Shown here piece by piece: positions 14,576-22,076 of a stretch of 64,000 nucleotides of DNA. How positions within the stretch are numbered: position 1 is the first letter of the stretch; every line of letters begins with the position of its first letter. Source of the stretch: Mycobacterium bourgelatii (GTDB lineage Bacteria > Actinomycetota > Actinomycetes > Mycobacteriales > Mycobacteriaceae); contig NZ_BLKZ01000001.1 in NCBI RefSeq assembly GCF_010723575.1, forward strand, positions 5,270,001 to 5,334,000, in the 5' to 3' direction. The notes below the pieces were generated by a model. It had not been told where the DNA came from, ran no database searches, and saw nothing but the letters and a program-made list of their open reading frames with translations. The translations under genes were made by a program, and so were the position numbers.

Positions 14576-14607
14576 CCAAATCGCGACGGCCAGCCCGGCG
14601 CCACCGC

Positions 14608-14666
14608 CGACCGTCACGCTGGCGCGACACTCAACACCCAACGTCACTCTCGCGTGACGCTCGACG
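14608..14666. repeat. 59-bp direct repeat, copy 2
   Basis: Perfect second copy of 14517-14575, ending 20 bp after the rimJ stop. It contains GTCACTCTCGCGTGAC, which could fold as a short hairpin, so the repeats may also serve as a transcript end for rimJ. Confidence 0.9.
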
Positions 14667-14686
14667 AACAAAAGCCAAAGGAAAAC

Positions 14687-15340
14687 TCAAGCCCAGCTGG
14701 CTTGACCAGACCGGACCAGCGTCGAGACCACCGATCCGTTGACCTCCTCGATGGTCATCGCCACCAGCAGGTGGTCCCGCCAGGCGGCGTCCACCTCCAA
14801 ATACCGCCGCAGCAGACCCTCTTCGCGGAAACCGACTTTCGACAGCACCCGCCGGCTGGCCAGATTCTCCGGCCGCACAGTCGCTTCCACACGATGCAGC
14901 CTGACCGGCCCGAAGCAGTGATCGAGCCCCAGCGCCAACGCGCCCGTCGCCACCCCACGGCCGGTCACCAAGCTGTGCACCCAGTAGCCGATCCACGCCG
15001 ACCGCAATGCCCCGTGCGTCACGTTGCCAATCGTCAGCTGACCGCAGAACTGGCCATCCAACTCGATCACGAAGGGCAGCATGCGCCCCTTGCGCGCCTC
15101 GGCACGCAGACCCGAGCACACTGTCGGCCAAGCGGCGACGTTGTGCCTGACCGTCCAATCGCCGTCGGTGACCGGCTCCCAGGGCTCCAAGTACGCGCGG
15201 TCGGCCAGCCGGATGCGGCTCCACAGCGCGCCATCCCGCATCCGCACCGGCCGCAGCCGGACCACCCCGCCGGCTACGCGCAACGGCCCCAACGACATTG
15301 GCCAGCCGGGATGCCGATAGTTGGGGCGCAACAGTTTCAC
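14687..15340 (-). CDS. rimJ: GNAT N-acetyltransferase, RimJ-like
   Basis: 217 residues of RimJ/RimL-type GNAT fold. VVRLRPVRMRDGALWSRIRLADR opens the domain. The acetyl-CoA site includes IGYWVHSLVTGRGVATGALALGLDHCF (about 119-145, with the GRGVATGAL pyrophosphate loop), then NLASRRVLSKVGFREEGLLRRYL. The family acetylates N-terminal amino groups of ribosomal or other proteins. It lies 11 bp after the glp/moeA gene in the same direction, so glp-rimJ is probably an operon. Start choice is uncertain: GTG 15340 keeps the conserved-looking LLRPNYRHPGWP segment, TTG 15343 is adjacent, and ATG 15298 would give 203 residues. Confidence 0.88.
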   Translation of the reverse strand: MKLLRPNYRHPGWPMSLGPLRVAGGVVRLRPVRMRDGALWSRIRLADRAYLEPWEPVTDGDWTVRHNVAAWPTVCSGLRAEARKGRMLPFVIELDGQFCGQLTIGNVTHGALRSAWIGYWVHSLVTGRGVATGALALGLDHCFGPVRLHRVEATVRPENLASRRVLSKVGFREEGLLRRYLEVDAAWRDHLLVAMTIEEVNGSVVSTLVRSGQASWA

Positions 15341-15351
15341 CAAGGTGCGAC

Positions 15352-16626
15352 TCAGCCGTGCTGAGCGAGGAAGGCGACGTCGACGATCTCACCGGTGCGA
15401 ATCTGCTCCGCCCCGCTAGGCACCACGACCAGACAATTCGCCTCAGCGAGCGTGGCCAGCAGATGCGACGCTCCCGGGGCTCCCCCTAGCGCCTGCACCA
15501 GGTATTCACCGCTTTCCTGGTCACGCATGAGCTGGCCACGCAGGTAACCCTTGCGCCCGGCCACCGATGCGATCGGCGAAAGCGTACGGGCTTGCACGAT
15601 GCGGCGCATCGGCTGGCGCTTACCAAGCGAAAGCCGGATCAGCGGCCGCACCATCACCTCGAACACCACCAACGCGCTCACCGGATTGGCGGGCAGCAGA
15701 AATGTGGGAACACCCTCGCGGCCCAATTGCCCGAAGCCCTGCACCGACCCCGGATGCATGGCGACCCGCACCACTTCCATCTCGCCCAGTTCGGAAAGCA
15801 CCGCGCGGACGGCCTCGGCCGCCGCCCCGCCGACCCCGCCGGCGATCACCAGGATCTCCGCCCGGTTCAGCTGTCCCTCAACGATTTCGCGGAGTTCCTT
15901 GGGGTCGTTGCTGACGATGCCGACCCGATTCACCTCCGCACCGGCATCCCGAGCTGCGGCCGCCAAGGCGTACGAATTGACGTCGTACACCTGACCATTC
16001 CCAGGGGTTCGGGTGATGTCGACCAGTTCACCGCCGACCGCCATGACCGCCACCCGCGGTCGCGGATGCACCAGCACCCGTTCGCGGCCGACCGCGGCCA
16101 ACAACCCCACCCCGGCGGCCCCGATGATCGTCCCCGCCCGCACGGCAACGTCACCGGGTTGCACGTCGTCACCGGCCCGCCGCACATAGGCGCCCGACGG
16201 CGCCCCGCGCAGGATCCGCACGCGGTTCATCCCGCCGTCGGTCCACCGCAAGGGAAGGACGGCATCGGCCAGCGTCGGCAACGGCGCGCCGGTCTGCACC
16301 CGGGCGGCCTGGCGCGGCTGCAGCCTGGCGGGGGTGCGTGAACCGGCCTCGATGAACCCCATCACCGGCAGGGTCAGCACCTCGCGGCCTTCGAGGTCAC
16401 TGTCGGGAAAGACTTCCACGCCACCGGCATCGCCGACACCGGCCACATCGACGCTGCGCACCGCGTAACCGTCGATGGCGGCCTGATCGAACCCGGGCAG
16501 CGGCCGTTCGGTCACCACTTCCTCGGCGCACATCAGTCCTTGCGCCTCGGCGATGGCAACACGTATAGGCCTCGGGGCTACCGCGGCTGCCGATATCCGG
16601 GCTTGCTGTTCCTCCACAGAACGCAC
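15352..16626 (-). CDS. moeA1: Gephyrin-like molybdotransferase Glp / MoeA1
   Basis: A 424-residue MoeA-fold protein. It opens MRSVEEQQARI, with PLPGFDQAAIDGYAVR (about 43-58) as in MoeA domain I. The MPT/AMP-binding core has GNGQVYDVNSYALAAAARDAG (about 213-233) and ELREIVEGQLNRAEILVIAGGVGG. The C-terminal beta domain is intact. MoeA inserts molybdate into adenylylated molybdopterin. In actinobacteria this paralogue, next to glpR, is the gephyrin-like Glp that binds FtsZ and the GlpR membrane receptor. It matches Rv0994 from memory. GTG 16626 is the start. The gene is followed by rimJ and preceded by galU on the same strand. Confidence 0.9.
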   Translation of the reverse strand: MRSVEEQQARISAAAVAPRPIRVAIAEAQGLMCAEEVVTERPLPGFDQAAIDGYAVRSVDVAGVGDAGGVEVFPDSDLEGREVLTLPVMGFIEAGSRTPARLQPRQAARVQTGAPLPTLADAVLPLRWTDGGMNRVRILRGAPSGAYVRRAGDDVQPGDVAVRAGTIIGAAGVGLLAAVGRERVLVHPRPRVAVMAVGGELVDITRTPGNGQVYDVNSYALAAAARDAGAEVNRVGIVSNDPKELREIVEGQLNRAEILVIAGGVGGAAAEAVRAVLSELGEMEVVRVAMHPGSVQGFGQLGREGVPTFLLPANPVSALVVFEVMVRPLIRLSLGKRQPMRRIVQARTLSPIASVAGRKGYLRGQLMRDQESGEYLVQALGGAPGASHLLATLAEANCLVVVPSGAEQIRTGEIVDVAFLAQHG

Positions 16627-16678
16627 AGCGCGCCTTTCCGTCTAGCCAAGTGGCGAAGCCGGGCCGGATTATCGCCGG

Positions 16679-17587
16679 CTACTGCTCGGTCAGGCCCAAT
16701 CGCGCCACCAACCATCGCCGCAAATCCGGGCCATAGTCGTCACGATCCAAAGCAAAGTCAACCGCAGCCTTGAGGTACCCGCCGGGATTTCCCAAGTCGT
16801 GTCGGGATCCGCGATGCACCACCACATGCACCGGGTGGTCCTCGGCGATCAACAACGCGATCGCGTCGGTCAGTTGAACTTCGCCGCCGGCTCCACGGTC
16901 GATGCGGCGTAGCGCGTCGAAAATCGCCCGGTCAAGCACGTAGCGGCCGGCGGCCGCGAACAGCGACGGGGCGTCCTCGGCCTTGGGCTTCTCCACCATG
17001 CCCTTGACCCGCAATACGTCGTCACCGCCGTCGGAAACGGGCTCGACGTCGAAGACGCCGTAAGCACTGATCTCCTCCGGAGACACCTCGATCGCACACA
17101 ACACCGTGCCACCGTGCCGCGCCCGCACCTGCGACATCGTCTCCAGCACGCCGGTCGGCAGCACCAAGTCGTCAGGCAGCAACACCATGACGGCGTCCTC
17201 GTCCGCCGAAAGGCTAGGTTCGACGCAGCTGATCGCGTGCCCGAGGCCCAGCGGTTCGGCCTGCACGACGGACTCGACCTTGATCAGAGCCGGTGCGCGT
17301 CGGACCTTGGCCAGCATGGCCTTCTTGCCACGGGCTTCGAGGGTGCCTTCCAGCACGAGGTCCTCGACGAAGTGCGCGACCACCCCGTCCTTGCCTTCGG
17401 AGGTGATGATTATCAGCCGTTCGGCCCCGGCATCCGCCGCCTCGGCGGCCACCAGCTCGATGCCCGGGGTATCGACGACAGGTAGCAGTTCTTTAGGAAC
17501 GGTCTTGGTGGCAGGCAGGAACCGCGTCCCCAGCCCGGCCGCGGGGACGATCGCCGTATAGGGAACAGGTACTTGTGCCATCGTCAT
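16679..17587 (-). CDS. galU: UTP-glucose-1-phosphate uridylyltransferase
   Basis: A 302-residue nucleotidyltransferase. The UTP-binding N-terminus is AIVPAAGLGTRFLPATKTVPKEL, with the GxGTRxxPxTK signature. PLGLGHAISCVEP and VMVLLPDDL are the sugar-nucleotide and metal motifs. VKGMVEKP and GSRHDLGNPGGYLKA are also GalU-typical. It makes UDP-glucose for polysaccharides, trehalose and galactan precursors in the cytoplasm. ATG 17587 has AAGGGAG 8 nt upstream; ATG 17593 and a TTG at 17605 are also in frame. It is divergent from the 5-FTHF cyclo-ligase gene, with about 60 bp between. Confidence 0.95.
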   Translation of the reverse strand: MTMAQVPVPYTAIVPAAGLGTRFLPATKTVPKELLPVVDTPGIELVAAEAADAGAERLIIITSEGKDGVVAHFVEDLVLEGTLEARGKKAMLAKVRRAPALIKVESVVQAEPLGLGHAISCVEPSLSADEDAVMVLLPDDLVLPTGVLETMSQVRARHGGTVLCAIEVSPEEISAYGVFDVEPVSDGGDDVLRVKGMVEKPKAEDAPSLFAAAGRYVLDRAIFDALRRIDRGAGGEVQLTDAIALLIAEDHPVHVVVHRGSRHDLGNPGGYLKAAVDFALDRDDYGPDLRRWLVARLGLTEQ

Positions 17588-17649
17588 CACCATAACTCCC
17601 TTCAACAGCTTGGGGCCGGTGTGCCGACCTGAACAGTGCGGCTGTCATC

Positions 17650-18252
17650 GTGAAAGGCATGGCGACCGCGAGCAAGTCCGCGTTGCGCGACCGGCTGTTG
17701 GCCGCCCGGCGTCGCGTTGCCGACGAGGCCAGGGCCGACGAGGCGCGCAAGCTCGCCAAGCACGTGACGGCGCTGGTGAGCGGCGCATGCACGGTGTGTG
17801 CGTACGTGCCGGTGGGCTCGGAGCCGGGATCGATCGAGATGTTGGATGAGTTGCTGCAGCGAGCGGGTCGGGTGCTGTTGCCGGTGGCGCGCAGCGACGC
17901 CGACAACGCGCCGCTGCCGCTGCAGTGGGGCGAATACCGGCCGGGTGAGTTGACGACGGCGCGTTGGGGACTGCTCGAACCGCCGGAACCGTGGCTGCCC
18001 GCTTCGGCGCTGGCCGAGGCGAGTCTGGTGCTGCTGCCAGCCCTGGCCGTCGACCGCCGGGGCGTGCGACTGGGCCGTGGCCAGGGCTTTTACGACCGCT
18101 CGCTGGCGACGCGGAATCCAAAAGCCCAGTTGGTCGCGGTGGTGCGGGACGAGGAATTGGTCGACGAACTGCCGTCCGAACCTCACGACGTTCCGATGAC
18201 GCACGCACTCACGCCCGAGCGCGGGTTTATCCCACTGGTCAGCCGGGAATGA
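17650..18252 (+). CDS. 5-formyltetrahydrofolate cyclo-ligase
   Basis: 200 residues, normal for the family. SKSALRDRLLAARR begins the domain, VCAYVPVGSEPGS is the substrate loop, and VDRRGVRLGRGQGFYDRSLA (about 137-156) is the hallmark ATP/folate motif with GxGxGFYDR. It converts 5-formyl-THF to 5,10-methenyl-THF using ATP, which recycles folate. GTG 17650 or ATG 17659 could be the start; only the ATG has a purine stretch (GAAAGG), and it sits very close. The gene is followed by the CIRCE element and ruc, an order I recall from M. tuberculosis (Rv0992c-Rv0991c). Confidence 0.92.
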   Translation: MKGMATASKSALRDRLLAARRRVADEARADEARKLAKHVTALVSGACTVCAYVPVGSEPGSIEMLDELLQRAGRVLLPVARSDADNAPLPLQWGEYRPGELTTARWGLLEPPEPWLPASALAEASLVLLPALAVDRRGVRLGRGQGFYDRSLATRNPKAQLVAVVRDEELVDELPSEPHDVPMTHALTPERGFIPLVSRE

Positions 18253-18271
18253 TCGAAGTCACGTGGCGGTT

Positions 18272-18298
18272 CTAGCACTTGAGACGGTAGAGTGCTAA
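18272..18298. promoter_or_regulatory. CIRCE element (HrcA operator) upstream of ruc
   Basis: CTAGCACTT (18272-18280), a 9-nt spacer, then GAGTGCTAA (18290-18298). The right half is a perfect match to the CIRCE consensus TTAGCACTC-N9-GAGTGCTAA. The left half matches at 7 of 9. The spacing is exactly N9, so HrcA should repress ruc until heat or protein stress. In M. tuberculosis the Rv0991c gene belongs to the HrcA regulon, as I recall. Confidence 0.85.
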
Positions 18299-18329
18299 CC
18301 CAGCGCTTAACATCATCCGGAGGTTTTCT

Positions 18330-18662
18330 GTGCCGACCTACAGCTACGCGTGTACTCAGTGCGCCGACCGCTTCGACATCGTGCAGGCCTTCACCGACGA
18401 CGCGCTCACTACCTGCGAGAAGTGCTCCGGCCGACTTCGTAAGTTGTTCAACTCCGTCGGCATCGTGTTCAAGGGCAGCGGGTTTTACCGCACCGACAGC
18501 CGCGAGGCGGGCAAGAATTCGAGCGGGTCGAGCAACGGGTCCTCGTCCTCGAACAGTGACTCAGGATCCGGCTCCAGCTCCAGCTCTGGTGACAGCAAGT
18601 CGTCGAGCTCGACCGAGAAGGCCAGCAGCTCCACCCCGGCAGCCGCGGGCGCGTCGACCTAG
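18330..18662 (+). CDS. ruc: FmdB-type zinc-ribbon redox-regulated chaperone (Ruc)
   Basis: 110 residues. The N-terminal zinc ribbon has Cys8 and Cys11 (YACTQC) and Cys29 and Cys32 (CEKC). It is followed by GRLRKLFNSVGIVFKGSGFYRTDSR, the FmdB signature. The C-terminal 55 residues are low complexity, almost all Ser, Gly and Ala, and should be disordered. In M. tuberculosis Rv0991c the same design is a redox-switched chaperone that passes clients to Hsp70. GTG 18330 follows a strong GGAGG. The CIRCE element 32 bp upstream ties it to HrcA control. Confidence 0.9.
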   Translation: MPTYSYACTQCADRFDIVQAFTDDALTTCEKCSGRLRKLFNSVGIVFKGSGFYRTDSREAGKNSSGSSNGSSSSNSDSGSGSSSSSGDSKSSSSTEKASSSTPAAAGAST

Positions 18663-18736
18663 CGATCTGACGGCGTTATCCACAGGCGCGCCCTGACCGG
18701 CGTTTGCCGGCAGGGAGCTGCGCCTACGGTTGCGTC

Positions 18737-19402
18737 GTGGGGCAGTCGCTGAACCCGACGTTGCTGAGCCGCCTGGCGATGGCGCTGCGTCCTGACTGGA
18801 CGCGGACGGTGCGGGCCCGGCGGATTGCGGCGGGCGGGCTGGTGGTGCTGGCCGGCGTCGCGGCGTTACGACCCGATCCCGCCGACGACCGCGCCGACGT
18901 GGTGGTGGCGGTGCGCGATCTGAGCCCCGGCGCCGCGTTGACCGGAGACGACGTCCGCCTGGAAACCCGTTCGGCGACAACGCTTCCCGACGGCTCGCAG
19001 ACCGACCTGGGGGCGGTGGTGGGCGCCACGCTGGCCAGCCCGACGCGGCGGGGCGAGGTGCTCACCGACGTGCGGTTGCTGGGTCACCGACTGGCCGAGG
19101 CGACGGTCGGGGCGGGTGCCCGGATCGTGCCGTTACATCTGGCCGACAACGCGCTGATCGACCTGGTCCGGGTCGGCGATGTCGTCGACGTGCTGGCGGC
19201 CCCGGCCTCCGAAGGGCAGCTGACGCCGCAGCCCGTCCCCCGAGTGTTAGCCACCGATGCCGTCGTAGTGCTGGTCTCGGCCAAAAACAAGACTCAATCC
19301 ACGGAGGCTGACCGCGTAGTGTTAATTGCGCTGCCAGCCCGCGTGGCAAACGCGGTGGCAGGTTCGGCGCTGGGCCAGAAAGTCACCCTGACCCTGCACT
19401 GA
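18737..19402 (+). CDS. SAF-domain (CpaB/RcpC-like) membrane-anchored protein
   Basis: A 221-residue protein with a single N-terminal TM (IAAGGLVVLAGVAAL, about 32-46) and an external SAF domain: VVVAVRDLSPGAALTGDDVRLE, then VVGATLASPTRRGEVLTDVRL. The rest (VGDVVDVLAAP, VVLIALPARVANAVAGSA) matches the CpaB/RcpC pilus-assembly family. There are no tad genes nearby, so a pilus role is doubtful; it may simply bind glycans in the envelope. It matches Rv0990c in position from memory. GTG 18737 gives this length; the frame is open upstream to an ATG at 18704. It lies between ruc and mscL on the same strand. Confidence 0.7.
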   Translation: MGQSLNPTLLSRLAMALRPDWTRTVRARRIAAGGLVVLAGVAALRPDPADDRADVVVAVRDLSPGAALTGDDVRLETRSATTLPDGSQTDLGAVVGATLASPTRRGEVLTDVRLLGHRLAEATVGAGARIVPLHLADNALIDLVRVGDVVDVLAAPASEGQLTPQPVPRVLATDAVVVLVSAKNKTQSTEADRVVLIALPARVANAVAGSALGQKVTLTLH

Positions 19403-19433
19403 GCTGGCTGAGGGGTCCAGAAAGGAACGGCTC

Positions 19434-19904
19434 ATGTTCAAAGGGTTCAAAGAGTTTCTCTCGCGGGGCAACATCGTCGATCTGGCCGTTGCGGTCGTGA
19501 TCGGTACTGCATTCACGGGCTTGGTCACCAAGTTCACCGAAAGCGTTATCACGCCGTTGACCAGTTCAATCGGCGCGAATCAGCAGACCGATGTCAGCCT
19601 GCTGAAGATGCCCCTCTGGAACAGCGGCCAGGAAATCAACCTCAACATCCTGCTCTCGGCCTTCATCAACTTCATTCTGATCGCAGCGGTCGTTTACTTC
19701 TTCGTCGTGCTGCCCTACAACAGCCTGCGCAAGAAGGGCGAGGTCGAGCAGGCCGACGACGCGCAGGTTGTGCTGCTCACCGAGATCCGCGACCTGCTTG
19801 CCGAGACCAACGGGAACGGCTCGTCGGGGAGGCACGGCGGTGGGGCTCCCACCCCCAGCCACGGCCCGCGCGCGGAGGCCGAGGAGCAACTGGGCCGGGG
19901 CTAG
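19434..19904 (+). CDS. mscL: Large-conductance mechanosensitive channel
   Basis: 156 residues. MFKGFKEFLSRGNIVDLAVAVVIGTAFTGLVTKF gives the amphipathic S1 helix and the pore-lining TM1 (with the constriction AVVIGTAF). A periplasmic loop follows, then TM2 (ILLSAFINFILIAAVVYFFVVLPY, about 76-99) and the cytoplasmic helix LLTEIRDLLAE. The C-terminal tail is Gly/Pro-rich and slightly longer than in M. tuberculosis. The homopentamer opens under membrane tension to release solutes after osmotic downshock. A GAAAGGAACGG ribosome site precedes ATG 19434. Confidence 0.97.
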   Translation: MFKGFKEFLSRGNIVDLAVAVVIGTAFTGLVTKFTESVITPLTSSIGANQQTDVSLLKMPLWNSGQEINLNILLSAFINFILIAAVVYFFVVLPYNSLRKKGEVEQADDAQVVLLTEIRDLLAETNGNGSSGRHGGGAPTPSHGPRAEAEEQLGRG

Positions 19905-19908
19905 TCGC

Positions 19909-19923
19909 CCGAGGCTAAAAGCC
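19909..19923. terminator. Hairpin between mscL and moaB2
   Basis: GAGGCT (19909-19914), loop AAA, AGCCTC (19918-19923): a perfect 6-bp stem lying between the two convergent stops. It may end both transcripts. There is no T tract. Confidence 0.5.
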
Positions 19924-20469
19924 TCAGATCTCCAAGCTCGACAGCTGGCCAATGATGTGCGCGGCCAGCGGGTTGAGCGTAGCCATGCCGTCCCGCACGG
20001 CGGGACGAGAACCGGCGAGGTTGACCACCAGCGTGCTTCCGGACACGCCCGCCAGACCACGCGAGAGCCCGGCATCAGTGATTCCTGCCGCCTGTCCCGA
20101 AGCACGGAGTGCCTCGGCGATACCCAGGATTTCCCGATCCAGGATGTCGCGCGTGGCTTCCGGGGTGACGTCACGCGGCGTCACGCCCGTTCCGCCGACC
20201 GAAACCACCAGGTCGACGCCGCCAATCACCGCGGTGTTCAACGCGTTTCGAATCTCCACCTCGTCGGCCTCGACCGCGACGACGCCATCGACGACAAACC
20301 CCGCCTCGGTGAGCAGCTCAGTGACGAGTGGACCGCTGTGGTCCTCGTCCCCGTGCGCGGTGCGGTCGTCGACAACGACGACGAGTGCCCGGCCGACTAC
20401 CAATTCCGCGCCCTGTTCCATGGGTGCAACCGTATATCCGAGGTCGGACAATTGCGCATCGACCTTCAT
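19924..20469 (-). CDS. moaB2: MogA/MoaB-family molybdenum cofactor protein
   Basis: 181 residues. LVVSVGGTGVTPRDVTPEATRDIL (about 90-113) is the molybdopterin-binding GGTG motif of MogA/MoaB, which adenylylates molybdopterin in cofactor synthesis. GLAGVSGSTLVVNLAGSRPAVRDGMATLNPLAAHI is the C-terminal family motif. ATG 20469 overlaps the pepD stop (TGATG), and a GTG at 20472 is an alternative. It is the last gene of the mprA-mprB-pepD-moaB2 run, the same order as Rv0981-Rv0984. Confidence 0.93.
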   Translation of the reverse strand: MKVDAQLSDLGYTVAPMEQGAELVVGRALVVVVDDRTAHGDEDHSGPLVTELLTEAGFVVDGVVAVEADEVEIRNALNTAVIGGVDLVVSVGGTGVTPRDVTPEATRDILDREILGIAEALRASGQAAGITDAGLSRGLAGVSGSTLVVNLAGSRPAVRDGMATLNPLAAHIIGQLSSLEI

Positions 20470-21998
20470 CACTGCTCCGCCTTACCCAGCGTCACCTGCA
20501 CCGACCGACTGCCGCCACCCGGCTCCTGGAACGTGATCGAAACCTTTTCACCTGGGGCCTTGGACCGCACCGCCGCGACCAACCCGTCGGCGCTGTTGAT
20601 AACGCGGTCGTCGACCTTGGTGACGACGACGTCCTTGGGCACTCCGGCGGCCGCGGCGGCACCGTTGGGCACCACCTCGACGACCTTGGCGCCCGGCACA
20701 TCCTTGTCGGTGGTCACCTGGACCCCCAACGAGGCGTGCGATGCCTTGCCGGTGGCGATCAACTCGTCGGCGATGCGCTTGGCCTGGTCAACCGGAATTG
20801 CGAAGCCGAGGCCGATCGAGCCGCTTTGCGAGTCGCCGGAATCCGCGCCCATGGTCGCGATCGCCGAGTTGACGCCCACGAGTTGCCCGTTCATGTTGAC
20901 CAGCGCGCCACCGGAGTTACCCGGGTTGATCGCGGCATCGGTCTGAATCGCATCCAGGACGGTGTTCTGGTTACTGGATTCCCCGGTCGTCGACACCGGC
21001 CGGTTGAGGGCACTGACGATGCCCGTCGTCACCGTGCCCGCCAGCCCCAGCGGTGACCCGATGGCCAGCACCGGTTGGCCGACGCGCAGGTCGTGCGAGG
21101 ACCCGATGGCGATCGGGGTGAGCCCGGAGACACCCTGCACGCGGATCACGGCGATGTCGCTGGTGGGGTCAGTCCCGACCACGGTGAACGGGGCGGTCCG
21201 GCCGTCGTGGAACGTGACCGTCGTCTTCGGCTGCGGCGCTCCGGCCGGCGGCTTGGCCGCGGCCGAGACCACGTGGTTGTTGGTCAGGATCAGCCCATCG
21301 GCCGACAGGATGATGCCGGAGCCTTCCTCGGACTGGCGGCCCAAATTGGTCTCGAGCATGACGACGCTCGGCACCACCTTGGCCGCAACCTGCTCGACCG
21401 AACCCGGCGGCATGTTCGCCGCGGGCACGCTGGGCGCGCCGCCCGATGACGCCGTCGCGGCGGTGCTGCTCGCGGGCTTGTTACCCAGCTCCACGACCGT
21501 CGCCGCCGCGCCGCCGATACCCGCGGACACCACGGCGATAGCCACCGCACCAACGGTCAACAGGCCCGCGCGGGAACGCTTTTGGGGTTGGCGCGGCATC
21601 TGCGGAGGCGGGCCCATCGGCGGGTACATCCCCGGTATCGGCCGCTGTCCGGTGTTGCCCGGCATCGGACCTTGCATGGTTGGCCCGGGTATCGGACCCG
21701 GCCCCGTGCCCCGCGGTATCGGGCCCGGCCCGGTAGCCCCAGGCAACGGGAAGGAGCCGGTGCCGCCGGGGACCGGATATGCTCCGGTACCGCTCGGTAT
21801 CGGGTGAGAACCCGTGCCGCTTTGCGTGGGTGCCCCCTCGAACGACTGGCGGTGCTCCGTCGTCGGCTGCTGATAGCGCCAGTCGAACTGCTGGTTATAC
21901 GCTTGCTGCGTCTGGGCATACGCAGGCGGCACCGGTTGCTCCGATGCGCGATATCCCGGCTGCTGCGGCGGTGGCGAATACCTCGGGTGATTCGTCAT
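20469..21998 (-). CDS. pepD: HtrA-family serine protease PepD
   Basis: 509 residues in four parts. There is a proline/glycine-rich cytoplasmic segment (1-143) with about five ten-residue units of the type GTGxxPxPxG, and one TM (about 145-167). A trypsin-like domain follows with His242 (NNHVVS), Asp281 (SDIAVI) and Ser362 (GNSGGAL). A C-terminal PDZ domain covers about 415-500 (LGVQVTTDKDVPGAKVVEVVPNG). PepD degrades or refolds damaged envelope proteins and tunes the SigE/MprAB response. A TCTCAG-N5-TCTCAG box 97 bp upstream, inside the end of mprB, suggests MprA control in addition to operon transcription. Confidence 0.95.
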   Translation of the reverse strand: MTNHPRYSPPPQQPGYRASEQPVPPAYAQTQQAYNQQFDWRYQQPTTEHRQSFEGAPTQSGTGSHPIPSGTGAYPVPGGTGSFPLPGATGPGPIPRGTGPGPIPGPTMQGPMPGNTGQRPIPGMYPPMGPPPQMPRQPQKRSRAGLLTVGAVAIAVVSAGIGGAAATVVELGNKPASSTAATASSGGAPSVPAANMPPGSVEQVAAKVVPSVVMLETNLGRQSEEGSGIILSADGLILTNNHVVSAAAKPPAGAPQPKTTVTFHDGRTAPFTVVGTDPTSDIAVIRVQGVSGLTPIAIGSSHDLRVGQPVLAIGSPLGLAGTVTTGIVSALNRPVSTTGESSNQNTVLDAIQTDAAINPGNSGGALVNMNGQLVGVNSAIATMGADSGDSQSGSIGLGFAIPVDQAKRIADELIATGKASHASLGVQVTTDKDVPGAKVVEVVPNGAAAAAGVPKDVVVTKVDDRVINSADGLVAAVRSKAPGEKVSITFQEPGGGSRSVQVTLGKAEQ

Positions 21999-22076
21999 GT
22001 CGCTAATGTGGCTCTTCTCCTGATTTGGGCCTTCGGGTACTGCCGTGAGGCTTAACGGTTAACAGTAGCTGCACAA

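Larger units (their letters stand above)
14310..14686. other. 377-bp intergenic region with repeats
   Basis: I see no gene between glpR and rimJ. The region holds a triple TGTAAT-type motif close to glpR and two identical 59-bp direct repeats next to rimJ (both listed separately). Short frames here are not supported by any domain or ribosome site. Confidence 0.6.

Noticed and set aside
14517..14666. The 59-bp repeat pair as a minimal CRISPR array
   Set aside because: There are only two units and no cas genes, and a diverged solitary copy exists elsewhere, which fits an interspersed element.
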